Source: Flammeovirga sp. SJP92
Lineage (GTDB): Bacteria > Bacteroidota > Bacteroidia > Cytophagales > Flammeovirgaceae
DNA: 64,000 nt
Reading direction: 5' to 3'
NCBI RefSeq assembly: GCF_001583495.1
Contig: NZ_LQAQ01000019.1
Coordinates: 178,836 to 242,835, forward strand
Part shown: positions 56,242 through 64,000 of the stretch, piece by piece
Layout of the letters: each line of letters starts with the position of its first letter
Position numbering within the stretch: position 1 is the stretch's first letter
Position numbers and translations under genes: made by a program
The notes under the pieces: generated by a model
Seen by the model: the letters and a program-made list of their open reading frames with translations, nothing else
Told to the model about the DNA's origin: nothing
Databases searched by the model: none

Positions 56242-57085
56242 AGTTTTGCTTTGGTGTTGAATTGTTTAGCAGATTTTGGTGGTATAAATTTTGAAAAATA
56301 ATTATCTATATTTCACAATTTAAACCCAATAAAATTTCATTTTCCTTGAAGATGAATACTTTTTATTAGGAAAGTAATAGACTAACTATGTAGCAGTTGA
56401 AGGAAAAGTTACGAATTAAGCGTGTGATTCGTGATATGTTTTTTGTTATGGTTCGCAAGGACGTTGCATTACTACGTCCCCAACAATGGCATCCACAAGG
56501 ATGATTCACGAGCCCTTACATCAATATGAATAGACCAAATAGTTTTATCAAAAGGTCATAAAATGAGATGTCTTCCCAAAAGCCCATAATTTCAATTATG
56601 GGTCTACGTCTGCGAGCATACGGCACATAGTCCTTGTGGTGGTTCGGCGGACGTTGCAATGCAACATCCCTACAAGCTCTTTCAATCAATGAAATACTTC
56701 AATTGATAAGGTAGCGTGATGTAGAGCCACAATGCCTTGTGGCTAAGAACCACCATAAAAGCCACTTGCAAACTAGATTTTATACTATTTATGGTATTTA
56801 GAAATCAGGAGATTTCTGGTGATCTGTAGGACACGAATGACGCTTGCGCTTAACATTCGCGCCAGGGGGATTTCTACCCTATTCGTTGGGTAGTGCTCTC
56901 CCGAGCTTGAAAGAAGATCTTTTAAAGATCGATTGAGGGTGGACGATAAATAAATTTACGGTGAACTAAGGGGTTTGAAAACGGGAAGGTTTGTACTTTT
57001 TCGTTTTCTTTTCAAGGACTAGCACATCTTTATTGCTCTATCATGTGACTAATATTATACGAAACCTTTTATCAATTCTTTCATT
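56242..57085. repeat. Non-coding repeat island
   Basis: About 840 bases without a gene. 56563-56870 is an inverted copy of most of 41389-41692, preserving module order. Further modules: ACGAAT/ATTCGT around TAAGCGTGTG (56411-56432), a decayed GGACGT/ACGTCC pair (56459-56478), TACCC/GGGTA (about 56876-56892) and GATCTTT/AAAGATC (56916-56930). Confidence 0.85.
56563..56870. repeat. About 300-bp composite palindromic repeat, inverted copy of 41389-41692
   Basis: Modules in order: CCCATAATT/AATTATGGG (56583-56602), GGACGTTGCA/TGCAACATCC (56649-56669), GCCACAA/TTGTGGC (56726-56743), GAAATC/GATTTC with AGGA loop (56801-56816), and CGAATG/CATTCG around ACGCTTGCGCTTAA (56834-56859). The spacers between modules are also conserved with the 41-kb copy. 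Confidence 0.88.
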
Positions 57086-58366
57086 ATGGCTAAGACAACA
57101 AATCAAATTCTAACCTTAGTAGCTCTACTTCTTTTAGGGTGTCAACAACAAGAAGGTTTGAAAATTATTAACTCTACGGGTCAACCTCTAATTCTAAAAT
57201 CCTTTAAAGGTAAAATTGTGGATCATGATACTTTTCAGATTCAACAACAAACAAGGACCATTGCTCTTGAAGCACCTCAGTTTTTTATGGTTGAGATGGA
57301 GGAGCAATTTTTTCCGCTTTATCTATCTCCTCATACTGAAGTTGAACTATCAATAGACAAAGATGGGCTTATCTATCAAGGAGACGGATCTTATTTCAAT
57401 AATGCCTTGCTGGAATCAAGAAGAATAGATCCATGTGATTATAATTATGAAACGGGACTAACCAAAGCCCAATATCTTTCCTACAGAGATTCATTGGAGC
57501 AACAATTAAATGAAATTCCTACGGGTAGATTCTCAAAAATTGAAAAGCAAATATGGAAGGATGAATTACAATCTTACAGACTGATGTCTAAGTTCTACCG
57601 TCTTTTTGTCAATGGTCTCTTATTACTGCAAGAGAATTGCAGTGATGATCTTGAAGACGATGTTTTGAAACAGATCTTCCAGCTCCATCAACATTTAGAA
57701 ACTGGCAGTGGCATTTACTCAGGAATGACATTAGATCTAATGAATGCTTACTGGAATACCAAAAATGTGGATGAGAGCCATTACCCTCACCTCCCTGACA
57801 ATCTAAAAGAAAGATTACTAGCATTGAAAATCAACAATATCATTCCTTCAGGGAAAAAGTTTAATGTACTTGATAGTACCCTTACTGCTTTCAAAAAGCA
57901 GTATCCGAATTCCGTTTATTCAACTGAAATAGAAAACAACTATAAGGACATCATGGTGTTCAAAAAGGGTAAAAAGGCTAAAGATATTGTGGCTTATAAC
58001 GCTGAAGGAGATGCTGTGCAATTATTAGCTCAGGAAAAAGACCTGCTCATTATTAAAGTTTGGGCCACCTGGTGCAAACCTTGTATTGAAGAACTAAATG
58101 AATTCCAATCATTAGAGGAAAAGTATTCTGATATCCCTTTTGTAAAGGTTTCTATAGATCATGACCGTGAGAAGTGGTCAAGTTTTGGTAAAATAAAGAG
58201 AACGGAAAATAGTTATATCATCCCAAGAAACTCAGATAATTCTTTTTTTGAAGATTATAAAATTGAAGGGGCGGGAAGGTATATAATTATCGGAAAGGAT
58301 AATCGATTTATCAATGCTTTTGCTGAACTACATGATTTAGAAAAGGCAATTTTAAATAGATTGTAA
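57086..58366 (+). CDS. TlpA-type thioredoxin lipoprotein
   Basis: 426 residues; lipobox LLLGC (about 18) after MAKTTNQILTLVALLL. A long helical and beta-rich N-terminal region (20-290) precedes a thioredoxin fold from about 300, with VWATWCKPC placing the redox pair at Cys330 and Cys333. DKDGLIYQGDGSYFNNALLE (about 92-111) resembles other Bacteroidetes TlpA proteins with surface domains. Likely a periplasmic disulfide reductase. Single gene bracketed by repeat islands on both sides; the right one starts 5 bases after the stop. Confidence 0.88.
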   Translation: MAKTTNQILTLVALLLLGCQQQEGLKIINSTGQPLILKSFKGKIVDHDTFQIQQQTRTIALEAPQFFMVEMEEQFFPLYLSPHTEVELSIDKDGLIYQGDGSYFNNALLESRRIDPCDYNYETGLTKAQYLSYRDSLEQQLNEIPTGRFSKIEKQIWKDELQSYRLMSKFYRLFVNGLLLLQENCSDDLEDDVLKQIFQLHQHLETGSGIYSGMTLDLMNAYWNTKNVDESHYPHLPDNLKERLLALKINNIIPSGKKFNVLDSTLTAFKKQYPNSVYSTEIENNYKDIMVFKKGKKAKDIVAYNAEGDAVQLLAQEKDLLIIKVWATWCKPCIEELNEFQSLEEKYSDIPFVKVSIDHDREKWSSFGKIKRTENSYIIPRNSDNSFFEDYKIEGAGRYIIIGKDNRFINAFAELHDLEKAILNRL

Positions 58367-58371
58367 ATTAG

Positions 58372-58595
58372 ATTTTCTACTATTTATGGTATTTAGAAAT
58401 CAGGAGATTTCTGGTGATCTGTAGGACACGAATGACGAATGACGCTGACGCTTAACATTCGCGCCAGGGAGATTTCAACCTTCAAGACTTAAGTCTTGAT
58501 CAGGTTGCGGTATCACCTACCCACAGTTTTAACTGTGGTGTACGATACACAGTGTTGCTTGTGGTTCAGCGGACGTTGCAATGCAACGTCCCTAC
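58372..58595. repeat. Palindromic repeat island
   Basis: Modules: GAAATC/GATTTC with AGGA loop (58396-58411), CGAATG/CATTCG around ACGCTGACGCTTAA (58436-58461), CAAGACTT/AAGTCTTG (58483-58498), CCACAGTT/AACTGTGG (58521-58538), GGACGTTGCA/TGCAACGTCC followed by CTAC (58571-58591). The first 95 bases match 56776-56870 closely in the same orientation; the rest differs, so modules are exchanged between copies. Confidence 0.87.
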
Positions 58596-58597
58596 AT

Positions 58598-59887
58598 TTA
58601 CCGTAAATCAAAAAAACGAACGGGCTTTCTTGAGTTATTTCTAAACATCAATCCTTGTATCTCTTTTGGTGTTTTCACAGAGATTTTTGGTGTTACTCTT
58701 AAGTTGCTTTGGAAGGCTTCTTTGATGTCGCTGATAAAGGCTTTGGTGTTGATTTGTGCGCCGATAAGGACATGCAGGTCGTCCATTTCTATTTCGTTTT
58801 TGGAGACTTCGATCACAAAGTTTTCTACCCCTTTGATTTGATGAAGTGTGTCTTCGATTTTTGGAGGATAGAGGGTGGTGCCTTTAAATTTCACTTGATG
58901 GTTTTTACGGCCCAAGATTGGGCTTAGGCGGAAGGTTGTTCTTCCACAACTGCACTTTTCGGTGTGTTTGATGGCAATGTCTCCGGTTTTGAAACGGAGT
59001 AAGGGCATGCCTGTGATGCCTAATGTGGTGATGGTGACTTCTCCTTTTTCTCCGTCTTCTACTACTTTATTGTTTTCATCCAGTAATTCTACTATAAGTA
59101 ATTCGGGGTGATGATGCCCGCCTCTTTTGGCTTCACACTCTGTAAAGGCGGTGCCCATTTCTGTAGAGGCGTAAGTGGAGAAGAGTTCCACGTCCCATAA
59201 AGAGGCGATTTTGGCTCCTAATGCGTTGAGTGTGAAATCCTGATTGCGGACCGGTTCACCGATACACAGCAAGCGTTTTACACTGGAGTTTTTATAATCT
59301 ATATTGTTTTTTTGGGCAAACTCTACCAAATGAGGGATAAATGAAGGGACGACGATCAGGGTGGTGGGTTTGATTTTCTGAATCATGTTCCACTGCATCT
59401 GCGGTACGCCGGGGCCTACTCTCATAAAGCCTGCATTCAGTTTTCTGGCACCGAGGTAATAGGCAATGCCTGCCATAAAACCTTTGTCCACGGTGGTCAT
59501 CAATTGAATGATGTCTTTGTTATTGATGCCAATTCCTTCAAAAGAAGTCGCTTCATTGTAGGCTAATCGCTCCAAGTCGTTTTCAGAATACATAAACGTG
59601 ATGGGATCGCCTAATGTGCCTGAAGTGGTGAAATACTCTGCGATTTCTTGTGTTGGGATACACAAAAAGTCCTCCTCTTTTCCATTCAGGTCTTCCTTTT
59701 GAGTGACCGGCAGTTGCTGTAAGTCCTCTAAAGTCTGAATGGCATTGGGTGTAAGTTGATGCTCATCAAAAACCTTTTTATAAAAAGGAGATTGGGCATA
59801 AACATAGTGTACCAACTTCTGTAATTCAATCTCTTGATAAGCTTTTATCTCCTCAACAGATTTTGTATCTAAATTTTGAAACATCAC
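58598..59887 (-). CDS. Phenylacetate-CoA ligase family (PaaK-like) adenylating enzyme
   Basis: 429 residues of the PaaK group of acyl-adenylating enzymes: FTTSGTLGDPITF (86-98, phosphate-binding loop), STYASTEMGT (adenine/acyl site), PLLRFKTGDIA, CSCGR with two Cys, and a C-terminal lid domain (RKNHQVKFKGTTLYPPKIE). It probably activates an aromatic or fatty acid as an acyl-CoA or acyl-ACP precursor. Last gene of a packed operon with a C45 hydrolase, an FAD enzyme and an acyltransferase-methyltransferase, which matches flexirubin/aryl polyene clusters in Bacteroidetes. 3 bases after the C45 gene. Confidence 0.86.
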   Translation of the reverse strand: MMFQNLDTKSVEEIKAYQEIELQKLVHYVYAQSPFYKKVFDEHQLTPNAIQTLEDLQQLPVTQKEDLNGKEEDFLCIPTQEIAEYFTTSGTLGDPITFMYSENDLERLAYNEATSFEGIGINNKDIIQLMTTVDKGFMAGIAYYLGARKLNAGFMRVGPGVPQMQWNMIQKIKPTTLIVVPSFIPHLVEFAQKNNIDYKNSSVKRLLCIGEPVRNQDFTLNALGAKIASLWDVELFSTYASTEMGTAFTECEAKRGGHHHPELLIVELLDENNKVVEDGEKGEVTITTLGITGMPLLRFKTGDIAIKHTEKCSCGRTTFRLSPILGRKNHQVKFKGTTLYPPKIEDTLHQIKGVENFVIEVSKNEIEMDDLHVLIGAQINTKAFISDIKEAFQSNLRVTPKISVKTPKEIQGLMFRNNSRKPVRFFDLR

Positions 59888-59890
59888 TTC

Positions 59891-61540
59891 TTACTTTGTC
59901 TGCCCTTGCAGTTCGGATAGTTTCTTCTCAATGTTCGCTTTTTCGTGATGAGAAGCCACTTCTTTCGTCAAGGCATTTTGATAATAATTTATAGCTTGCT
60001 GTGTTTGATTTCTTTTCGCATAATAATCTCCTATAATCTCATGACTGTAATAAGAAGAGGGATTTAAGGCGATAAAATCATCAATTTCAGCTTGTGTCAA
60101 ACGCTCTTCCTCGTCTAGGTTTCTGTATTTTTTGACTAGCTTTTTGAAAGTCAAGTAACCTTTAAACTGCTCTGTCTGTACGAAAGGATCTTCTGCTATA
60201 TTTAAGGAATCAATGGCTAAACTTTTTGTAGAGGATATGGGGGCGTTTTTGAAAACGGAATCGAGGTTATAATGGATATATTCCCCCAGTTGGAAATGGG
60301 AAGTGGACAGCCACATTTCTTTGGTTTCCGGTTTGAAAATAATGGAATGATGCGCAATCAGCTGATTGATGGCTTTTTCATTGCCTAGTCCAATATCCGT
60401 ATTCTTTAGTCCTCTTTTATCTCTTAATATAAAAGCGGCCTCTTCCACACCTAGCACCGTAGTGTCATTGATCATCTCTTTCAATCGTTCCATTCTATAA
60501 TAGCTCGCATAAGCGTTATCATAGGCGGTAGCCGATTTCATGGATGCGGTTTTATAGTGGTTGGTAGTCAAGAGCTGATTGTTTTGATCATAAAGAGAAT
60601 CCACCGCTGAAGGCGATTTTTCTATGCTCAATGCTTTTCTATCTATAGCAGAAGTTACTAATATGGCTTCCGATACAAATCCTTGTCTTCTTAATGCAAT
60701 CTGATACGCTTCCTCAGTAGTCTTGGCGTATTGCAGTATTTCCCTTGCGATTAATGAAATAGGTGTTGCGGCCGAAGTGGGTAATTCAGATTCGGCGGCG
60801 TTGATGGTCACGGTCAGTCCGGTTTCATTCATACCAGAAACGACACCTACAAATCCGCCCCAAGTTACCGATGCAAACTTGTAGCCTTCTTTAGGATTGA
60901 CGAAGTGAATCATTTTTTCCTTCGCAAATTCATCCCCTACATAAAAATCAAAGTTCCTGCCGACCAACAGTTTTCCATCGTCGGTTTTATCACCCTTTAC
61001 CGCAAAAGAAGTACAGCCTACCAAGGCTAATTCCTGTAAGGCGTGTCCAATATCATGTGCACCATGATAGTTCAACAAACGCTGGTAAGCGGGGCCAATA
61101 TAATTGAACTCCTCATTTGAACCCTTCGACATGCCATAGATTTCCTGACAGTATTCTTCTGAAATACTTGCGTCTAAGTTTCTATTGAAAAAGGCAATCA
61201 GCACACGCAAAAACGACAGGTAATTTTTACTTGGAATCAGTTCATTGATCTGACTCACAAATGCTTTTTCCTGACGGTACAGCAGTCCTTGGGCCAATAT
61301 TCCAGTAGAATAACCTATTTCATAAGGTTCTCCTTCAGAATACATTTCCCAAAGGTTTTCATTTTTTTTCTTCAGAAAGTTCTTCCCCAGTGTAAAATGA
61401 TTTTCGGCGACTGTATCCACTTTTATGGCTTCAAAATCAGCATAATCTTTTAATGCAGGAGGTGAAATAAACAGCCATGAAAGGCACCAAATAATGCCTA
61501 TGGCGAGTAAAGTCAGAAGGATAAAATGCTTTTTCTTCAT
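59891..61540 (-). CDS. C45-type Ntn-hydrolase (autoproteolytic acyltransferase/hydrolase) with C-terminal TPR
   Basis: 549 residues. N-terminal signal anchor (about 5-27). Ntn-hydrolase core with LALVGCTSFAVKG, where Cys176 is the expected N-terminal nucleophile after self-cleavage, then NFDFYVGDEF, WGGFVGVVSGMNETGLTVTINAAES and the C-terminal part of the fold. A helical TPR-like end (about 505-545, DYYAKRNQTQQAINYYQNALTKE) follows. C45 proteins hydrolyse or transfer acyl groups on amines or esters. Homologues sit in flexirubin/aryl polyene clusters and may handle the ester-linked lipid; the exact step is inference. It starts directly at the end of the FAD gene. Confidence 0.82.
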   Translation of the reverse strand: MKKKHFILLTLLAIGIIWCLSWLFISPPALKDYADFEAIKVDTVAENHFTLGKNFLKKKNENLWEMYSEGEPYEIGYSTGILAQGLLYRQEKAFVSQINELIPSKNYLSFLRVLIAFFNRNLDASISEEYCQEIYGMSKGSNEEFNYIGPAYQRLLNYHGAHDIGHALQELALVGCTSFAVKGDKTDDGKLLVGRNFDFYVGDEFAKEKMIHFVNPKEGYKFASVTWGGFVGVVSGMNETGLTVTINAAESELPTSAATPISLIAREILQYAKTTEEAYQIALRRQGFVSEAILVTSAIDRKALSIEKSPSAVDSLYDQNNQLLTTNHYKTASMKSATAYDNAYASYYRMERLKEMINDTTVLGVEEAAFILRDKRGLKNTDIGLGNEKAINQLIAHHSIIFKPETKEMWLSTSHFQLGEYIHYNLDSVFKNAPISSTKSLAIDSLNIAEDPFVQTEQFKGYLTFKKLVKKYRNLDEEERLTQAEIDDFIALNPSSYYSHEIIGDYYAKRNQTQQAINYYQNALTKEVASHHEKANIEKKLSELQGQTK

Positions 61541-63073
61541 TTAGTTTGAGGTAGTTTGCGCGTTTACTTTTTCCAGTATTTTTTCTATGTCGACAATCGA
61601 ACTGCAGGTAATAAATGCACTGATTGTCACCCCTAAAATACCGTGTAATGTTAAGTTTTGACCCGTCAGCAGCAGGTTATCCACTTTGGTTTGAGGAGGG
61701 ATAAACGTTCTCAGCGGATTTCTGTAATCTTTTTCAATGCCGTATAAAGATCCTTCAACAGCACCAATATAATCTCTGAAAGAAAGCGGTGTGGAAGTGG
61801 TGTAACTCTGAATACATCCTTCCATTTCAGGCAATCTGTCGTATAATTTTTTGAATAAAACTGTCGCTTTTTCTTCTTTGAATTTTACATACTCCTCATC
61901 CCTTTCAGTTCTATGATGCGGTATGGTATGGAAAGTATCCTTCCACTGTTCCACTTCACTGAAATTCATATAGGTCATCAAAGAGAAGCTGTCGCAATAC
62001 TCAGGATTTTTAGCGTCTTTATTGAAGAATAACGCAAAGCCATTTCCAAAATCATCTTCAGGGTAATTAATACTATCCCAAGGTGAATCGGATTCAAAAT
62101 GATAAATATTGCTGTTGATATTCTTAAAGGTCTTCTCTTTCAGCACACCATAAAGGATAAAGATTGACGGTGTATTCGGCAGTGAATTGATGCGTTTGAT
62201 ATATGATTTTCTTAAGAAGCTCTTATCAATCATATTGACCGTCACTGCAGGTGGAATATTGGAAATAAACTTCTTGCCATACACCTTTTCTTCTCCACCA
62301 TTGATCGTGACAGATTTCACAAGCTTGTCTTCAATATTAAAACCTGTCACTTCCGCGTAGTTTCTCATCACCACGCCTTTTGCTTTAAGGTTTTTCGATA
62401 GAAGTCTTTCGATCTGTGCTCCTCCGCCAATACATTTGTAACTGCTTTCAATATAGGAATTGAGTACCAATGCGTGAACATAAAGAGGGGCTGATTCTTT
62501 TCTACCTGCATACAGAAGGTTGTTCCCGGCAAGTACACTTTGCAGTTTCTTGTTGGAAGTAATGGACTCCAGATAATCAATTAATCCAATCTGCAACGTC
62601 TCAAAATACTGATCGTCTACCTTGTCCGGCTTCAAACTGTACATTGGGAATTTGGAAACTATATCTCTGAGCGTATCACAGAAATGTACAATTGCTTCTC
62701 TCTCTTCAGGAAAATAGGCGGATAACTTTTCTATAAAATTATCATACCCTTGTGCATAAGGATATACATTTTCATCCTCACCGAACGAGATCAAATCAAA
62801 AGCATCTTCATCCAATTTCTGAAGCTTCAAATCGTCCATGATATTGAAGTACTTGAAAAAAGAGTTCAAGTTCTGCCCTTCATCCAGTCCACCGATATAA
62901 TGAACACCGGTATCAAAGATTTTCTTGTCTCTTACAAAAGTTTGCAAGTTACCGCCATACTGTCTGTTTTTCTCCAAAATACAAACACTATACCCCTCAT
63001 CTGCGAGAATATAGCCACACTGCAAACCTCCCAGGCCACTGCCTATGATTACGATATCAAACTCTCTTTCCAT
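61541..63073 (-). CDS. NAD(P)/FAD-dependent oxidoreductase, carotenoid isomerase/retinol saturase-like
   Basis: 510 residues. N-terminal FAD-binding GSGLGG (11-16) followed by the ILEKNRQYGGNLQTF segment typical of phytoene desaturase/CrtISO/RetSat proteins; the C-terminal flavin site is near LLLTGQNLTLHGILG. It likely reduces, desaturates or isomerises a conjugated polyene chain. Its neighbours fit a flexirubin/aryl polyene operon. Its start overlaps the upstream acyltransferase-methyltransferase gene by 25 bases. Confidence 0.88.
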   Translation of the reverse strand: MEREFDIVIIGSGLGGLQCGYILADEGYSVCILEKNRQYGGNLQTFVRDKKIFDTGVHYIGGLDEGQNLNSFFKYFNIMDDLKLQKLDEDAFDLISFGEDENVYPYAQGYDNFIEKLSAYFPEEREAIVHFCDTLRDIVSKFPMYSLKPDKVDDQYFETLQIGLIDYLESITSNKKLQSVLAGNNLLYAGRKESAPLYVHALVLNSYIESSYKCIGGGAQIERLLSKNLKAKGVVMRNYAEVTGFNIEDKLVKSVTINGGEEKVYGKKFISNIPPAVTVNMIDKSFLRKSYIKRINSLPNTPSIFILYGVLKEKTFKNINSNIYHFESDSPWDSINYPEDDFGNGFALFFNKDAKNPEYCDSFSLMTYMNFSEVEQWKDTFHTIPHHRTERDEEYVKFKEEKATVLFKKLYDRLPEMEGCIQSYTTSTPLSFRDYIGAVEGSLYGIEKDYRNPLRTFIPPQTKVDNLLLTGQNLTLHGILGVTISAFITCSSIVDIEKILEKVNAQTTSN

Positions 63074-64000
63074 GTTGCTTTTGTTTCTTTTTCTCGGATT
63101 AAATAAAGGCTGTTCGATGTAATTTTAGACATTGGAATTACATCCAGTTCATATCCGAGTTCATCAATAATGCTAGAAAATTCTTGCTTGGAAATGTATT
63201 CCAATTCGTTCTCCACCTTATTGAATTTTATAATTTCTGTAGACCAAACTTCTGCCAGCTTGGTTTTCTTCTGTTTCTGTTCTTCATCTTTGTCTCCGTC
63301 TCTGACAATCAAAAAGCCATTGGGCTTCAACAACGACAAGCACCTTTTCACTACTTTTATTTGCTCTTCTTTTGGAAGGTAATGCAATACATCACTGATG
63401 ATAAACACATCGGATGCTGGGAAAGGGTGTGTTTTGATATTACCGCTTTCAAAATGAATATTCTCCTGATAATGTACCCCACTATTGGCTATTCTGATTT
63501 TTTCCTCATCATAGTCAATACCTAATAACTGACGTTTTTCAGACATATACGCCAACATCTGTGTGGTATAGCCCAGTCCGCAGCCAAGGTCTGTAATCAC
63601 CCCTTCTTTCGGCAATAAGGACTCAAAAAGTCTGAAATTATCTTCCAGCATCAATTTAATTCTGACATACCATTCCGTTACAGGTCCTTTGTAAAGGTAA
63701 TTGGACAGCACTCTTTTTCTGAAGTAATCCACCGTTTCCAGTTCTTCGCAAAGCTGTAAGTATTCTTTCTTAAAGTACTTTGAAATGGCTTTGGTTCTTG
63801 CTTGGTAGGTATCGCCCCACGAACGGTCTTCGTATTTTATTTTCGGCAAGAAAGAAACGCGTATATCTCCTCTTTCATAATAAAACTCCGATTTGCTGAT
63901 GGCTCTGTGCGTACCATGAATCATCATCGGTAAAATATCCAATTGAAGCTGTTCTGCCAATAAAAAGGCTCCTTTATGGAAACGTTTCAACGCTCCTGTT
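63049..64000 (-). CDS. Acyltransferase-methyltransferase fusion, C-terminal part (trifunctional MMPL/acyltransferase/methyltransferase type), 5' truncated by window
   Basis: The frame stays open to the window edge with no convincing start, so the gene continues beyond 64000. The visible N-terminal piece (FHKGAFLLAEQLQLDILPMMIHGT) is the end of a PlsC-type lysophospholipid acyltransferase. After a linker comes a class I SAM methyltransferase (VITDLGCGLGYTTQML, then DVFIISDVLHYL). In flexirubin clusters such proteins are fused to an MMPL transporter; whether that part exists here is outside the window. Overlaps the FAD oxidoreductase gene by 25 bases. Confidence 0.85.
   Translation of the reverse strand, partial: TGALKRFHKGAFLLAEQLQLDILPMMIHGTHRAISKSEFYYERGDIRVSFLPKIKYEDRSWGDTYQARTKAISKYFKKEYLQLCEELETVDYFRKRVLSNYLYKGPVTEWYVRIKLMLEDNFRLFESLLPKEGVITDLGCGLGYTTQMLAYMSEKRQLLGIDYDEEKIRIANSGVHYQENIHFESGNIKTHPFPASDVFIISDVLHYLPKEEQIKVVKRCLSLLKPNGFLIVRDGDKDEEQKQKKTKLAEVWSTEIIKFNKVENELEYISKQEFSSIIDELGYELDVIPMSKITSNSLYLIREKETKATWKESLIS

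Overview
The window looks like a chromosomal segment of a low-GC marine-type Bacteroidetes, most plausibly a Cytophagales/Flammeovirgaceae-like bacterium. That assignment is inference. It rests on the alternative complex III operon actABCDEF, a large surface protein with a type IX secretion C-terminal domain, Bacteroidetes promoters of the form TTTG-N19-TAnnTTTG, absence of strong Shine-Dalgarno sites, TlpA/DUF4369-type thioredoxin lipoproteins, and a flexirubin/aryl-polyene type gene cluster at the right edge. There are no rRNA genes; one tRNA (Cys) is present.

Layout. 1-6.4 kb: end of an outer-membrane barrel gene, a TPR exoprotein, an esterase lipoprotein and small exported proteins. 6.5-15.3 kb: actA-actF on the minus strand, encoding the quinol:electron-acceptor oxidoreductase that replaces cytochrome bc1, with a clear promoter ahead of actA. 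15.9-24.4 kb: housekeeping genes (SDR, tRNA-Cys, thioesterase, pheS, SlyD-type FKBP, a methyltransferase, ptb-buk). 24.6-30.6 kb: a 2003-residue Asp-box/fibronectin-III T9SS cargo protein. 31-41 kb: a degenerate M28 peptidase homologue, a thioredoxin lipoprotein, gatB, two rhomboids, recJ and a DUF423 gene. 42-48.6 kb: a small barrel-like protein and an RND efflux operon (adaptor-pump-outer membrane factor). 48.9-54.6 kb: a probable anti-phage island in which an OLD-type ATPase/TOPRIM nuclease and a UvrD-like helicase form a Gabija-like pair, preceded by a SEC-C protein and a single-TM protein, with an attC-like hairpin between the two pairs. 55-58.4 kb: an IS30-type HTH protein, a hypothetical protein and another thioredoxin lipoprotein. 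58.6-64 kb: a tightly packed operon (PaaK-like ligase, C45 Ntn-hydrolase, FAD oxidoreductase, acyltransferase-methyltransferase) that runs off the window and matches known flexirubin/aryl polyene clusters.

The most unusual signal is in the intergenic DNA. Several spacers (19.9, 37.8, 41.3-41.9, 42.7, 56.4-56.9 and 58.4-58.6 kb) are mosaics of short perfect palindromes. The same loop or core sequence recurs with different but complementary arms, which looks like stem covariation in a mobile, structured repeat family (REP/BIME-like). One pair of about 165-bp inverted copies flanks a single small exported-protein gene. There are also heptamer tandem repeats, a perfect 107-bp tandem duplication with a distant inverted relative, and a 48-bp tandem duplication.
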